In this document: positions 1 through 9,707 of the stretch, piece by piece
How the letters are laid out: each line of letters starts with the position of its first letter
How positions within the stretch are numbered: the first letter of the stretch is position 1
Source: Clostridium sp.
Lineage (GTDB): Bacteria; Bacillota; Dethiobacteria; Dethiobacterales; Dethiobacteraceae
Length of the DNA stretch: 64,000 nucleotides
Assembly: GCA_018335695.1 (NCBI GenBank)
Contig: JAGXRV010000045.1
Location: 1-64,000 of the forward strand
Direction: 5' to 3'
The notes under the pieces: model-generated
What the model was told of the DNA's origin: nothing
The model's input: the letters and a program-made list of their open reading frames with translations, nothing else
Databases searched by the model: none
Made by a program: the position numbers and the translations under genes

Positions 1-216
1 TTTTCCCCCTTGCGAGGCCTTTTTGTCGACGCGGCAGGATTCACTTAATGTTGCGGTCTGGCAACTTGCTCGCCCTGTCTCTGACAGGTACTTTTGTCGA
101 TACGCTTCTACGCACGGATTTCTCCCTACATAGGTATCCTAGCTATGGGGCGTCTTGGCACTTACCCCAACCGGACTTGCACCGGCAAGATAACACGTGC
201 TTATCTGGGCACGCTG
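1..216. other. Non-coding segment rich in short hairpins, identity unknown
   Basis: I see no gene here that I can support. The stretch contains several exact short stem-loops: 51-64 (TTGC/GCAA), 74-88 (CCTGTC/GACAGG with a 3-nt loop), 171-185 (CCGG/CCGG) and 188-206 (AGATAA/TTATCT). Such density suggests a structured RNA or the non-coding end of a mobile element, possibly read on the minus strand and cut by the window edge. Open frames crossing it have no recognisable product. I do not recognise the family. Confidence 0.3.
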
Positions 217-246
217 CTAAAACAAAAGCGCCGAAACCGGCGCTTT
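217..246 (-). terminator. Intrinsic terminator of the ilv-leu operon
   Basis: A perfect 9-bp stem (AAAGCGCCG at 225-233 pairing with CGGCGCTTT at 238-246, 4-nt loop) is followed on the minus strand by a T-rich tail. It lies 9 nt past the stop of the last small gene, so it probably ends the whole branched-chain amino acid transcript. Confidence 0.85.
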
Positions 247-254
247 GCGCTGTG

Positions 255-392
255 CTATTTGCTTTTCTTAAGCTTTTCTTCCTTGTCTTCCTTCTTAGCG
301 AATGCAACCTGTTCCACACAATTAGGGCATTTTTTCGGCTTGCAGCGCGCTTCCTGCTCCAATCCGCATTTTGGGCATTGCCAGATAGCCAA
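255..392 (-). CDS. RCKP-type rubredoxin-like zinc-ribbon protein, 45 aa
   Basis: The gene starts at a TTG with the ribosome site GGGAGGTG just upstream and encodes 45 residues. The N-terminal half carries two pairs of cysteines, CPKC at 6-9 and CPNC at 22-25, with the sequence RCKPKKC between them, so it should fold as a small metal-binding zinc ribbon or rubredoxin-like knuckle. The last 15 residues are almost all Lys and Glu. It sits 36 bp after leuD and before the operon terminator, so it is probably co-transcribed with the leucine genes. Its role is unknown; a metal or redox accessory for the iron-sulfur isopropylmalate dehydratase next door is a guess from position only. The gene is short, but the RBS, cysteine pattern and terminator make it credible. 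Confidence 0.8.
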   Translation of the reverse strand: MAIWQCPKCGLEQEARCKPKKCPNCVEQVAFAKKEDKEEKLKKSK

Positions 393-428
393 AGTTATTC
401 ACCTCCCTTTTTTCTTTGCAAGGAAAAC

Positions 429-926
429 TCAGCTCTTTTCGCTTTCAAGACGCCATTTAACGTACCCTATCAAACCGCCTTTATCCATAATCATTTGCAT
501 AAACGGAGGAAACGGTGCCGCCTGATAGACTTCTCCGGTACTAAGGTTCAAAATGGTGCCGGCAGCAAGATCTACCCTTATTTCATGACCTTCCTCAATT
601 TTCTCTGCTGCTTCGGGGCTCTCCAGAATCGGTAAGCCGATATTAATCGCATTGCGATAAAAGATTCGGGCAAATGAATGGGCGATCACACAGGCAACCC
701 CACCGGCTTTAATCGCAATGGGGGCGTGTTCCCGGGAACTGCCGCAACCAAAGTTTTTTAAAGCAACAATCATGTCGCCCGCCTTCACTTTCGTCGGAAA
801 GCTTTCATCTGCGTCTTCCATTAAATGCTTAGCCAATTCGGCCGGGTCAGACGTGTTGAGGTAGCGTGCCGGAATGATGGCATCCGTATCAATATCATTG
901 CCGAATTTCCAAACGTAACCCTGCAC
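429..926 (-). CDS. leuD: 3-isopropylmalate dehydratase small subunit LeuD
   Basis: Small (swivelling domain) subunit of isopropylmalate isomerase, which converts 2- to 3-isopropylmalate in leucine synthesis in the cytoplasm together with LeuC. The start is a GTG 9 nt after GGAGG; a longer reading to 950 would begin inside leuC and lacks its own RBS. The 165-residue protein opens with the family motif around [15 protein letters not shown] and contains the substrate-loop signature [12 protein letters not shown]. The length fits the short LeuD type of archaea and many Clostridia, not the 200-residue enterobacterial type. That subfamily also includes homoaconitase and citraconate-type enzymes, so the substrate is inferred from the operon. 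It starts one base after the leuC stop, suggesting translational coupling. Confidence 0.96.
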   Translation of the reverse strand: MQGYVWKFGNDIDTDAIIPARYLNTSDPAELAKHLMEDADESFPTKVKAGDMIVALKNFGCGSSREHAPIAIKAGGVACVIAHSFARIFYRNAINIGLPILESPEAAEKIEEGHEIRVDLAAGTILNLSTGEVYQAAPFPPFMQMIMDKGGLIGYVKWRLESEKS

Positions 927-927
927 T

Positions 928-2190
928 TTAAGCCACCTCCTCAGGTGCACAAATTTTGCCTGCTATGGCGCTGGCAGCGGCTATCGCAGGATTGGAAAGA
1001 TAAACCTCACTGCCGGGATGGCCCATTCGTCCAACAAAATTACGGTTTGTTGTCGCCAGGGCACGCTCGCCGTTCGCCAGAATACCCATATGTCCTCCCA
1101 GGCATGGTCCGCAGGTGGGTGTGGAAACTACTGCTTCCGCAGCCAAGAAGATCTCAAGCAATCCCTCACGCATTGCTTGGCGCACAATATTTTGTGTACC
1201 TGGGATAATGAGCAACCGCACATCTCTGTGTACTTTTTTGCCTCTTAAGATTTCTGCGGCAATGCGCAGATCTTCCATCCGCCCGTTGGTGCAGGAGCCG
1301 ATCACTACCTGATCAAGGCGCACCTCGCCTACTTCACTGATTCCCCTGGTGTTCTCCGGCAAATGGGGGAACGCCACCTGCGGTTCGATCTCGTCTCCGT
1401 TAAAAGTATAGACTTTCTCGTATTCTGCATCCCTATCGGCGTAAACCGGCACAAATTTTCGCTTGGCCCGCGGCGTCACATAATCCAGTGTAATCTGATC
1501 CGGCTCAATTATCCCGCACTTTGCCCCGGCCTCAATTGCCATGTTGCACATCGCAAGGCGGCTGTCCATGGAAAGCGAGCTGATAATCTCGCCCCAAAAC
1601 TCCATGGAGCGGTAGAGCGCCCCGTCTACTCCGATTTTGCCGATTAAATAAAGAATTAAATCTTTACCGCTGACCCAGGGCCGCAGCTTGCCGTTAAAAA
1701 CAAATTTCAGCGTGGAGGGCACCTTAAACCAAGCTTCACCGATAGCCATGGCTGCTGCCATATCTGTGCTGCCCACCCCTGTGCTCAACGCGCCTAAGGC
1801 ACCGTAGGTACAGGTATGAGAGTCGGCTCCGATTATGATTTCCCCGGGAAGAGCAAGTCCTTCTTCCGGCAGCAGCGCATGCTCAATCCCCATCCGACCG
1901 ACTTCAAAATAATAGGTAATCTGATGCTCCCGCGCAAACTCTCGCAGCAGCTTGCTCTGTTCAGCCGACTTTATATCTTTATTAGGAGTAAAATGATCCG
2001 GCACCAAAGCGATACGGTCTTTGTCAAATACACGGTTTACCCCGATTTTTTTAAATTCGTTAATCGCCAAAGGGGAAGTAATATCATTTCCCAGCACCAT
2101 GTCTATCGGGGCGGTAATTAACTCTCCGGGGCGGACGACATCCTTGCCTGCATGCCGAGCCAGTATTTTTTCTGCAATAGTCATTCCCAC
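928..2190 (-). CDS. leuC: 3-isopropylmalate dehydratase large subunit LeuC
   Basis: Catalytic iron-sulfur subunit of isopropylmalate isomerase, an aconitase-family enzyme acting with LeuD. The 420-residue length is that of the short LeuC/homoaconitase-like class. The 4Fe-4S ligands can be seen in the motifs [12 protein letters not shown] and TCGPCLGG, and the aconitase signature [14 protein letters not shown] is near residue 140. The start chosen is GTG at 2190, 6 nt after GGAG; an in-frame ATG lies two codons later. It lies 30 bp after ilvC in the same transcript. Because leuA and leuB are missing from this operon, leucine synthesis depends on genes elsewhere, and a role in a citramalate-type route cannot be excluded. 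Confidence 0.96.
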   Translation of the reverse strand: MGMTIAEKILARHAGKDVVRPGELITAPIDMVLGNDITSPLAINEFKKIGVNRVFDKDRIALVPDHFTPNKDIKSAEQSKLLREFAREHQITYYFEVGRMGIEHALLPEEGLALPGEIIIGADSHTCTYGALGALSTGVGSTDMAAAMAIGEAWFKVPSTLKFVFNGKLRPWVSGKDLILYLIGKIGVDGALYRSMEFWGEIISSLSMDSRLAMCNMAIEAGAKCGIIEPDQITLDYVTPRAKRKFVPVYADRDAEYEKVYTFNGDEIEPQVAFPHLPENTRGISEVGEVRLDQVVIGSCTNGRMEDLRIAAEILRGKKVHRDVRLLIIPGTQNIVRQAMREGLLEIFLAAEAVVSTPTCGPCLGGHMGILANGERALATTNRNFVGRMGHPGSEVYLSNPAIAAASAIAGKICAPEEVA

Positions 2191-2220
2191 AGTTTTCTCC
2201 GCCTTTATTAATATATTTTT

Positions 2221-3225
2221 CTAGAAGTCTTCCTTTGCGTCTATCCAAGTCATCATCCGCCGCAGTTCTTTCCCTACCACCTCAATTTTATGCTCCTTTT
2301 CCAGCTTGTCATACGCCTTGAAGAAAGGTCTGTATGCTTGATTTTCAAGGATCCAGTTGCGTGCAAATTGGCCGTTTTGAATTTCCGCCAAAATTTTTCT
2401 CATCTCCCGGCGTGTATCCTCGTTCACAATCCGCTTGCCGGTAACAAAATCGCCGTATTGTGCTGTGTCAGAGATTGAATAGCGCATATAGGAAAGACCG
2501 CCCTGATAAATTAGGTCTACAATCAGCTTAAGTTCATGCAAACATTCAAAATAGGCGATTTCAGGCTGATAACCGGCTTCCACCAGCGTGTCAAATCCGG
2601 CTTTAATCAATTCCGAAACACCGCCGCAAAGCACCGCCTGTTCACCAAACAGATCTGTTTCTGTTTCCTCCTTAAAAGTTGTTTCAATCACGCCTGCACG
2701 CGTACAACCGATGCCTTTGGCATAAGCGAGTCCCAACGCCCGGGCATTGCCGCTATAATCCTGATAAACCGCCAACAATCCCGGCACACCTGCGCCTTCT
2801 TCGTATGTGCGGCGCACCAAATGTCCCGGACTTTTTGGCGCCACCATAAACACGTCCACATCGGCCGGCGGCACAATCTGCTGAAAATGAATATTAAATC
2901 CGTGAGAAAAAACAAGAGCATCTCCTGCCTGCAAAAATGGCTTAATTTCGGCTTCATACACCGCCCGCTGAATCTCATCAGGCAACAAAATCTGAATCAC
3001 ACTTGCGGCTTTAGCAGCCTCTGCCACCGTCATAACCTTTAGTCCTGCGGCCAAAGCTTGAGAGCGGCGGCAGCTATCTTCCCGCAGACCTACTACTACA
3101 TCAATTCCGGCATCTTTTAAGTTTTGTGACTGGGCATGTCCCTGGCTGCCGTATCCCATCACCGCCACTGTGCGCCCTTTGAGCAATTCAATGTTTGCGT
3201 CATTATCATAATACATTTTAGTCAT
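2221..3225 (-). CDS. ilvC: Ketol-acid reductoisomerase IlvC
   Basis: Second enzyme of valine and isoleucine synthesis: isomerises and reduces acetolactate or acetohydroxybutyrate to the dihydroxy acid using NAD(P)H and magnesium. The 334-residue length is typical of class I KARI. The Rossmann glycine motif [13 protein letters not shown] is at about residue 25, and the acidic metal-binding region is present around [12 protein letters not shown] and the [12 protein letters not shown] helix. The gene overlaps the end of ilvN by 8 bp, so the two are translationally coupled. Cofactor preference (NADPH or NADH) cannot be set from the motif alone. Confidence 0.98.
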   Translation of the reverse strand: MTKMYYDNDANIELLKGRTVAVMGYGSQGHAQSQNLKDAGIDVVVGLREDSCRRSQALAAGLKVMTVAEAAKAASVIQILLPDEIQRAVYEAEIKPFLQAGDALVFSHGFNIHFQQIVPPADVDVFMVAPKSPGHLVRRTYEEGAGVPGLLAVYQDYSGNARALGLAYAKGIGCTRAGVIETTFKEETETDLFGEQAVLCGGVSELIKAGFDTLVEAGYQPEIAYFECLHELKLIVDLIYQGGLSYMRYSISDTAQYGDFVTGKRIVNEDTRREMRKILAEIQNGQFARNWILENQAYRPFFKAYDKLEKEHKIEVVGKELRRMMTWIDAKEDF

Positions 3226-3730
3226 TTTCTTTTACCTCCCCATTTTTAGTAACTTTACTGCCCCGCAAAAGTGCGATTTTTCCTGTGCGAACCGTTTCAA
3301 GGATGCCATAATGTGACAACAAAAGCAGAATGGCTTCCAGCTTCTCTTCGTTGCCGGTAATCTCAATAATTACTGAATGAAGGGAAACATCAACTATTTT
3401 CGCTCGAAAAGTTTCCACAATTTGTTGGATTTCCGCACGATTTGTGGCATTAGCTTTAACTTTAATCATTACCAGTTCACGGTTAACCGAAGGCTCATGG
3501 GTCAAATTTGAGATTCTTAAAATATTGATCAATTTGTTTAGCTGTTTGACTACCTGCTCCAAAGTTTTCTCGTCTGCCTCCACCTCGATTGTCATCCGTG
3601 AGATGGCGGGATCCACCGTTTTGCCGACAGCCAAACTCTCAATATTAAAGCCCCTCCGAGCAAAAAGACCTGCTACACGCACTAACACACCGGGCTTGTT
3701 TTCAACAAGGACGGCCAGCACATACCTCAT
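3218..3730 (-). CDS. ilvN: Acetolactate synthase small (regulatory) subunit
   Basis: Regulatory subunit of acetohydroxyacid synthase, giving valine feedback control and stimulating the large subunit. The 170-residue protein has an N-terminal ACT domain (residues 1-75, beginning [21 protein letters not shown]) and a C-terminal ALS_ss domain ending near residue 158. The family is often named ilvH in Firmicutes. Start and stop overlap with ilvB as ATGA, and its end overlaps ilvC, so the three are tightly coupled in expression. Confidence 0.97.
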   Translation of the reverse strand: MRYVLAVLVENKPGVLVRVAGLFARRGFNIESLAVGKTVDPAISRMTIEVEADEKTLEQVVKQLNKLINILRISNLTHEPSVNRELVMIKVKANATNRAEIQQIVETFRAKIVDVSLHSVIIEITGNEEKLEAILLLLSHYGILETVRTGKIALLRGSKVTKNGEVKEND

Positions 3731-5406
3731 TCCTCATCACCCCTAATCATTTCACACGTTGGGCAATTTGGCGGCACCATGGGAAACACATTTTCTTCTG
3801 CCCGCACACGGAAATCCAGCACAACCGGTCCGGGAGTTGCTATCGCCTGGCGAAGTACCCCCGCAACTTCCGACGCCTTTTCCGCCCGCAACCCGACGGC
3901 ACCGTAGGCCTCCGCCAGCTTGACAAAGTCCGGCCCTTTCTCAAGAGCTACTGACGAGTAACGACGGCGAAAGAAGATTTGTTGCCACTGACGAACCATC
4001 CCTAAATATTGGTTATTAATAATTGCCACTTTTACAGGAATGTTATAGTTGACGGCTGTAGCCAGTTCCTGCGAGTTCATTTGAAAACTGCCGTCACCTG
4101 CAATACAAAAAACTGTTTTTTCCGGCCGGCCAAGCTGAGCTCCCAAAGAAGCCGGGAAACCGTAACCCATCGTGCCTAAGCCGCCGGACGACGCCAAAGA
4201 GCGCAAATTTTTAAATTTATAGTACTGAGTAGTCCACATCTGATGTTGGCCCACTTCTGTAGTTATCACCGCATCACCCTTTGTCTCTCTGTAGATAGAT
4301 TCAATCACAAACTGGGGCAAAAGCTCTCCGTCAGGCTCCTGGCAGTAACCCAGCGGCGCGCAATTTTTCAGTTCCTCAATGCGAGCCAGCCACTCAGGAT
4401 GCTGTTTTGCCTCCACTTTTTTGAGCAATTCAGTCAGAACGCGTTTTACGTCGCCGACAATAGGCACATCCACCCGGACATTTTTACCGATTTCCGCCGG
4501 ATCGATATCTATATGGATAATCTTTGCTCCCTGAGCGAAGCGATTTATTTTGCCTGTGACCCGATCATCAAAACGGGCGCCGATAGCAATCAGCAAGTCG
4601 GCTTCATTCACGGCGATGTTCGCCCAATACGTTCCGTGCATTCCCAGCATCCCAAGTGACAACGGGTGGCAGCCCGGAAAAGCAGAGAGCCCCATCAATG
4701 TCGTTGTCACAGGCGTCTCTGTACGTTCCGCCAACTCCAGCAACTGTTCATCAGCTCCGGAGCTCACCACTCCTCCGCCCGCATAAAGCAGCGGTTTTTT
4801 TGCCCGAGCCAGCGCCTTGATTGCCCGGTTAATTTGCCCAAGGTGACCGTCATAAGTAGGATTATACCCGGGAATCTGTACAATTTTTGGATAGCGGAAT
4901 TCCCCTTCAGCCTGTTGAATATCTTTTGGCAAGTCAATTAGCACCGGGCCGCGTCTTCCGCTTGCTGCCAGGTAAAACGCTTCCTTCATAACCCGCGGCA
5001 AATCGGCAATCTCGGTGACAAGATAATTATGCTTTGTAATCGGTAGCGTAATGCCGAAAATATCAGCTTCCTGAAAGGCATCGGTGCCAATCAGCGGCGA
5101 GGAGACTTGACCGGTTATCAGCACAAGCGGAACCGAATCCATATAGGCGGTGGCAATGCCTGTCACAAGATTAGTGGCGCCGGGACCGGAAGTAGCAATA
5201 ACTACTCCGGGACGACCTGTGACTCGGGCATAACCATCTGCAGCATGGACGGCAGCCTGTTCATGGCGGGTCATAATATGACGGATATCCGCATCGTAAA
5301 GTTGGTCATAAAGATTGAGCACCGCCCCGCCGGGATAGCCGAAAATCACTTCCACATTTTCTTTCTTCAGTGCTTCAATCACCATTTGAGCTCCTGTCAT
5401 TCTCAC
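3727..5406 (-). CDS. ilvB: Acetolactate synthase large subunit IlvB
   Basis: Thiamine-diphosphate enzyme that condenses two pyruvates, or pyruvate and 2-oxobutyrate, in the first common step of branched-chain amino acid synthesis. It has the three usual domains: N-terminal pyrimidine-binding (the catalytic Glu in the [15 protein letters not shown] region), central FAD-type fold, and C-terminal ThDP-binding domain with [12 protein letters not shown] followed by [12 protein letters not shown]. The length of 559 aa is normal. The start is GTG at 5406 within the ilvD stop (an ATG two codons later is possible). It overlaps ilvN at ATGA. It works as a complex with IlvN, directly downstream. Confidence 0.98.
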   Translation of the reverse strand: MRMTGAQMVIEALKKENVEVIFGYPGGAVLNLYDQLYDADIRHIMTRHEQAAVHAADGYARVTGRPGVVIATSGPGATNLVTGIATAYMDSVPLVLITGQVSSPLIGTDAFQEADIFGITLPITKHNYLVTEIADLPRVMKEAFYLAASGRRGPVLIDLPKDIQQAEGEFRYPKIVQIPGYNPTYDGHLGQINRAIKALARAKKPLLYAGGGVVSSGADEQLLELAERTETPVTTTLMGLSAFPGCHPLSLGMLGMHGTYWANIAVNEADLLIAIGARFDDRVTGKINRFAQGAKIIHIDIDPAEIGKNVRVDVPIVGDVKRVLTELLKKVEAKQHPEWLARIEELKNCAPLGYCQEPDGELLPQFVIESIYRETKGDAVITTEVGQHQMWTTQYYKFKNLRSLASSGGLGTMGYGFPASLGAQLGRPEKTVFCIAGDGSFQMNSQELATAVNYNIPVKVAIINNQYLGMVRQWQQIFFRRRYSSVALEKGPDFVKLAEAYGAVGLRAEKASEVAGVLRQAIATPGPVVLDFRVRAEENVFPMVPPNCPTCEMIRGDEE

Positions 5407-7076
5407 TCGCTTCCCACCTTCTTAAAGACAGCTCCGGTACTGGCAGATCTCACTTGACGAATATAACGAGCCAAGTAGCCCTTGTCGATTTTCGGCTTAG
5501 GCAGTTCCAGCTCCGCCAAGCGCTTGCTCAACTCCTCAGGACTTATATCAAGGTCAAGCCTCCGATTGGGGATATCAATAATAATCGTATCGCCTTCGCG
5601 AACCGCGGCCAGCGGACCCCTTTCCATCGCTTCCGGAGAGATATGGCCGATAGCTGCGCCTCTGGTTGCCCCTGAAAAACGACCGTCTGTAATCAGAGCT
5701 ACTTCCCTGTCTAACCCCATACCGGCTACCGCGGAAGTTGGTGCCAGCATTTCCCGCATACCGGGGCCACCCTTTGGCCCTTCGTAGCTAATCACGATAA
5801 CATCGCCACGGTTAATTTTCCCGCCTAAAATGGCTTCAACCGCCTCCTCTTCGCTGTGGAACACCCTGGCAGGCCCGGATTTTTGCATCATCTCCGGCGC
5901 CACTGCCCCCTGTTTTACCACCGCCCCGTCCGGAGCTAAATTGCCACGCAGTACAGCAATCCCGCCGCTTTTTAAATATGCTTTTTCAAAGGGACGGATA
6001 ACTTCATCGTCAAGAATTGCCGCCTCCTGAAGTTGCTGCCCCACTGTTTTTCCGCTCACAGTCAGGCAGTCTTCATTGATTAATCCGCGCTCTGCAAGTC
6101 TTTTCATCACTGCCTGAACGCCGCCGGCAAGAGCTAAATCCTCAATATGTCTCTCTCCCGCCGGAGAAAGTTTGGCAAGCTGCGGAGTCTTGCCGCTGAT
6201 AGCGTCTACCCGGTGCAAATCAAGCACCAGCCCTGCTTCGTTAGCGATGGCCGGCAGATGGATAATTGTATTTGTGGAGCAGCCAAGCGCCATATCCATT
6301 GCTAAAGCGTTTTCAAATGCAGACATCGTCATTATCTCAGAAGGAGTCAGCCCGTTTTTTACAGCCTCAAGCACCTTTATCCCTGCTCTTTTAGCCAGGC
6401 GTATCCTCTCAGCGGAAACGGCAGACACAGTGCCGTTTCCGGGCAAACCCATGCCTAACGCTTCGGTGATGCAATTCATGGAGTTAGCGGTAAACATCCC
6501 GGCACAAGAACCGCAACCGGGACAGGCGCACTCCTCTAACTCAGCAAGTTCCGCCTCTGACATGAACCCCGCTCTAACTTTTCCTACCGCTTCAAAAACA
6601 TTGCTAAGATCAACTGCTTTTCCCTGGAAACGTCCGGCCATCATCGGCCCACCGCTGACAAAAACCGACGGCAAATTCAAACGCGCTGCCGCCATTAACA
6701 TCCCCGGAACAATTTTATCACAATTTGGAATAAATACTAAGCCATCCAGCGGATGAGCCATTACCATCACTTCTATTGAATCTGTAATAATTTCACGGCT
6801 TGGCAGAGAATAGTGCATCCCCACATGATTCATGGACAGACCATCACAAACGGCTATCGTAAAAAACTCAAGCGGCGTCCCTCCCGCCATACGCACACCC
6901 TCTTTGACCGCGGCAGCAATCTGGTGCAAATGCTTATGACCGGGGACAAAATCGTTGGCGGAATTTATGACCCCAATAAGCGGCCGATTCATTTCTTCAT
7001 CTAACCATCCCATTGATTTAAACAGGGAACGATGCGGGGCGCGCTCCAATCCTTTAGTCATTTTCTCACTTCTCAT
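5403..7076 (-). CDS. ilvD: Dihydroxy-acid dehydratase IlvD
   Basis: Iron-sulfur dehydratase producing 2-oxoisovalerate and 2-oxo-3-methylvalerate, the third step for valine and isoleucine. The 557-residue length is typical. Cluster-related cysteines are visible in [10 protein letters not shown] and in [18 protein letters not shown]. The start is an ATG 6 nt after GGAGGG. The gene overlaps ilvB by 4 bp and lies 30 bp after ilvE. Neighbouring LeuC is also a Fe-S dehydratase, so flux through this operon depends on cluster supply. Confidence 0.98.
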   Translation of the reverse strand: MRSEKMTKGLERAPHRSLFKSMGWLDEEMNRPLIGVINSANDFVPGHKHLHQIAAAVKEGVRMAGGTPLEFFTIAVCDGLSMNHVGMHYSLPSREIITDSIEVMVMAHPLDGLVFIPNCDKIVPGMLMAAARLNLPSVFVSGGPMMAGRFQGKAVDLSNVFEAVGKVRAGFMSEAELAELEECACPGCGSCAGMFTANSMNCITEALGMGLPGNGTVSAVSAERIRLAKRAGIKVLEAVKNGLTPSEIMTMSAFENALAMDMALGCSTNTIIHLPAIANEAGLVLDLHRVDAISGKTPQLAKLSPAGERHIEDLALAGGVQAVMKRLAERGLINEDCLTVSGKTVGQQLQEAAILDDEVIRPFEKAYLKSGGIAVLRGNLAPDGAVVKQGAVAPEMMQKSGPARVFHSEEEAVEAILGGKINRGDVIVISYEGPKGGPGMREMLAPTSAVAGMGLDREVALITDGRFSGATRGAAIGHISPEAMERGPLAAVREGDTIIIDIPNRRLDLDISPEELSKRLAELELPKPKIDKGYLARYIRQVRSASTGAVFKKVGSE

Positions 7077-7106
7077 GACTTTCCCTCCTTTAATAAACAG
7101 CAGTTG

Positions 7107-7985
7107 TTAAGGATAAATGGCTTCTCCCTCAGTTCCTGTAAGCGCACGGAAAGCTGCCACCAATTGGCGGGTAACCGACCCGGGAGTACCGCTGCCGATT
7201 CGGCGACCATCCACTTCAATAACAGGAATCACCTCGGCTGCCGTTCCTGTCATAAAACATTCTTCCGCCACATAAAGCTCATGACGGGTAAAAGGCCTCT
7301 CTTCCAGCGGAATCCCTGCTTTAAGCGCCAAGTCAATAATCACCTCGCGGGTAATCCCGCAGAGTGCTCCCACATAAGGCGGCGGAGTTAAAAGCTTGCC
7401 TTTTCTAAAAATAAAAATATTATCAGCCGTTCCTTCGGCCACATAACCTTGTCCGTTCAGCATGATTGCTTCTAAAACGCCGGCTCGGTTTGCCTCAATT
7501 TTAACCAAGATGTTATTCAGGTAATTCAGTGACTTTATTTGCGGATCAAAGGCGTCCGGAACATTGCGGCGAGTCGCCACAGTAATAACTTGCAGCCCTT
7601 TTTCATAAAGTTCTGCCGGAAAAAGAGTGATGGAACTAACTATAATTACTGTCGTGGCCTTATGACATTTGCGAGGGTCAAGCCCCAGATCGCCGGTGCC
7701 TCGGGAAACGACAACTCGGATGTAGGCATCTGTTAATTTATTCTGCCTAATCGTTTCCAGCACCGATTCTCTCATTTCCTGATAGCTTTCGGGCACATCG
7801 AGTAAAATAGACTTGGCGGATTCATAGAGACGAATCAGATGCTCGTCCAGTTTAAACACTTTGCCCCCATAAGCGCGAATTCCCTCAAATACGCCGTCAC
7901 CATAGAGAAATCCATGGTCAAAGACTGAAATTTTCGCATCTTCTTCCTGCACATACTTACCGTTTAGGTAAATAATTCTACTCAC
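7107..7985 (-). CDS. ilvE: Branched-chain amino acid aminotransferase IlvE
   Basis: PLP enzyme of fold type IV that transfers the amino group of glutamate to the 2-oxo acids of leucine, isoleucine and valine. The PLP lysine lies in QIKSLNYLNNI (about residue 159), and the N-terminal DHGFLYGDGVFEGIRAY and the C-terminal TGTAAEVIPV motifs are family marks. The 292-residue length fits. It starts with GTG preceded by GGGGAGG and is the first gene after the T-box leader, so it leads the operon. D-amino-acid transaminases share the fold; context decides for IlvE. Confidence 0.96.
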   Translation of the reverse strand: MSRIIYLNGKYVQEEDAKISVFDHGFLYGDGVFEGIRAYGGKVFKLDEHLIRLYESAKSILLDVPESYQEMRESVLETIRQNKLTDAYIRVVVSRGTGDLGLDPRKCHKATTVIIVSSITLFPAELYEKGLQVITVATRRNVPDAFDPQIKSLNYLNNILVKIEANRAGVLEAIMLNGQGYVAEGTADNIFIFRKGKLLTPPPYVGALCGITREVIIDLALKAGIPLEERPFTRHELYVAEECFMTGTAAEVIPVIEVDGRRIGSGTPGSVTRQLVAAFRALTGTEGEAIYP

Positions 7986-8035
7986 GCCAACGCCTCCCCA
8001 GTATCTTTTTATGTATGCTCCCTAATTTTGAAAGC

Positions 8036-8290
8036 TATAAAAAATCCCTTCACCCCTCTTGAGGTAAGGGGCGAAAGGATTTCTTCCGCGGTACCACCCT
8101 TATTCTCCGGTTTCCCGGACTCTAGGCTAAGCTGCTGTAACGGGCAGAACCCGACCGTTCCTAGAAGCCGACAGGCGTTCAGACGGTAGCTTGGGGATGA
8201 CTTTCTTCTCGACTGTTTACCGGTTCACAGCAGCCACCGGCTCTCTGAAAAACAAGCCAGGAGTACTCTTCCCTTCATAGCAATTGAGTG
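8036..8290 (-). promoter_or_regulatory. T-box leader of the ilv-leu operon, probable valine (GTC) specifier
   Basis: On the minus strand the leader contains the invariant T-box sequence AGGGTGGTACCGCGG (8086-8100). It is followed by a long terminator stem (8042-8083) ending in a T-run. T-box RNAs read uncharged tRNA: pairing of the NCCA end with the T-box opens the terminator. In the Stem I part, the segment GAAAGTCATCCCC (8194-8206) resembles specifier loops, in which the codon is followed by ATC. This makes GTC (8199-8201, Val) the best reading, with the next ATC (Ile) as alternative. An AGAGTA motif lies near the 5' end. It should couple the seven downstream biosynthetic genes to tRNA charging. 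Confidence 0.93.
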
Positions 8291-8313
8291 ATTATCTCAA
8301 AAATTTGTCTTTA

Positions 8314-8343
8314 ATTATATCTACCCGTCCGCACCTTTGTCAA
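8314..8343 (-). promoter_or_regulatory. Sigma-A promoter of the ilv-leu operon
   Basis: On the minus strand TTGACA (8338-8343) and TATAAT (8314-8319) are separated by 18 bp. Both hexamers match consensus. The predicted start near 8307 lies just upstream of the T-box Stem I. Confidence 0.85.
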
Positions 8344-8360
8344 GCTAAAAAATTTTCTTC

Positions 8361-9695
8361 CTATCTGCGCGCCCATGCGGCAGCTTGCTCGCCGGCAATC
8401 AGGCCGGTTGTGATCGCTTCGCTGAAAAAAAGACTGCTAATCGCTCTGTTGCCATGTATTCCGGCAGTGATTTCACCTGCGGCATAAAGCCCCCCTATTG
8501 CTCCCTCTGCTGCAAGCACCCTCATTTGCCTGTCAACTGCCAGTCCGCCCGGAGTCAATGCCACCGTTGCCGCCACCGCTACGTAATAAGGAGCAATAAG
8601 CTCCATAACTAAGTCCGCAGTCTTTTCAGGCTCCAGGCCAAGTGCGCTGGCTAAGGTTTGCACATCTTTGAGTTGATTAAAATTTCTCCCTGTCTGAGGT
8701 GTTTGCGAGCCGTGAATAATATACAATCTTCCTCCAGCGTCAATTATCGTTTGTGCCGGATCATCGCCGGGCACAATTTTCTCCCCTCTAGTATTGATAA
8801 CTACGGCAGCTTGAAACACTTCCTTGCTAAGAGTTTCTCCAGCCGGCAAAAATACAGGGAGCAATGTGACGCTATCCAGATGACTGGTTTTTGCGCCTGC
8901 AGCCATTGCCAGGAGCAAGCCGGTGCCGTAATGACCTCCTTCCGGTCTGGCCGTCACTTCGCCGATTCCAGCCAATTCTGCAAGCAATGCCTGATTAGCC
9001 CCGTAACCACCGTCTGCGAGGATTATCGCACGAGCAAATATTTTTTGTCGGCCGCCGTCTTGAGCTTGCACAATCAACCCTTGCACCCTGGCGTTTTCAA
9101 TCAACAACTGTAGCGGCCGCAAGCTGCTGCTTGACTCAACTGCGCTGGCAGCCATCTGTTCCGCTAGCGCCTGGTTCACAAATTCAGCCGCTTCTCCGCG
9201 TTGGGGCAAAAGCAGCCCGGGATTGCTTTCCTGCTCGGCAAACACGGAAAAATTCACCCCGGTCTTATTTTCCAACCATGCTAAGCTTAAACTGCTGCGC
9301 TCACTTAAACTTAAAATAAGATTGACGTCCCCCGTCTCCTGAGTACGTTCATAAATGGCGGCTGCCATCGTTTCCGGCTGATAGTCAAGCTTTGCCTCTC
9401 GCTGAACCGGAGCGCCGGAAACCCAGAAAGCCGGACTAAAAGCGGGAAAACCACCTTTATCCGGCTTGTCTTGGAAAAGATATAAAACATCCACTCCTGC
9501 TTCTGCCGCAGAAAGAGCGGCGGTTGCGCCGGCAATCCCGCTACCCAAGACTATCACATCCACACTTCTTGGCAAAGGCGGGTATTGATAATAGTTGCGC
9601 TGCAAAGAATAACGCCCCAACAAGAATGCAACTACCGCCAACAGCACAAAAAACTGCAAGAAAGGTACAGATGCTGCTTTTTTTCTCCCAGGCAT
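8361..9695 (-). CDS. Membrane-anchored FAD-dependent protein of the fumarate reductase/FrdA family
   Basis: 444 residues. Residues 11-27 form a single hydrophobic segment after a basic start (PGRKK), so it is membrane-anchored, and by the positive-inside rule the flavin domain would face outside. The dinucleotide motif VIVLGSGIAGATAALSAAEAG begins near residue 46. The C-terminal part has the AGEITAGIHGNR motif characteristic of fumarate reductase, flavocytochrome c and ketosteroid dehydrogenase flavoproteins. No haem CxxCH motif, FMN-binding domain or twin-arginine motif is visible. It lies 12 bp after gyrA and may be read with it. Substrate unknown; it could be an electron-transfer or anaerobic reductase flavoprotein. 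Confidence 0.8.
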   Translation of the reverse strand: MPGRKKAASVPFLQFFVLLAVVAFLLGRYSLQRNYYQYPPLPRSVDVIVLGSGIAGATAALSAAEAGVDVLYLFQDKPDKGGFPAFSPAFWVSGAPVQREAKLDYQPETMAAAIYERTQETGDVNLILSLSERSSLSLAWLENKTGVNFSVFAEQESNPGLLLPQRGEAAEFVNQALAEQMAASAVESSSSLRPLQLLIENARVQGLIVQAQDGGRQKIFARAIILADGGYGANQALLAELAGIGEVTARPEGGHYGTGLLLAMAAGAKTSHLDSVTLLPVFLPAGETLSKEVFQAAVVINTRGEKIVPGDDPAQTIIDAGGRLYIIHGSQTPQTGRNFNQLKDVQTLASALGLEPEKTADLVMELIAPYYVAVAATVALTPGGLAVDRQMRVLAAEGAIGGLYAAGEITAGIHGNRAISSLFFSEAITTGLIAGEQAAAWARR

Positions 9696-9707
9696 AAATC
9701 CACCTGC

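Noticed and set aside
48-635. Long open frame on the plus strand across the leuD end and the left edge
   Set aside because: It runs antisense to leuD, the zinc-ribbon gene and a terminator; composition and lack of RBS show it is a shadow frame.
729-742. Second Noc-binding-like palindrome within leuD
   Set aside because: The TTCCCGGGAA core is present but three flanking bases differ from consensus, so it is weak support.
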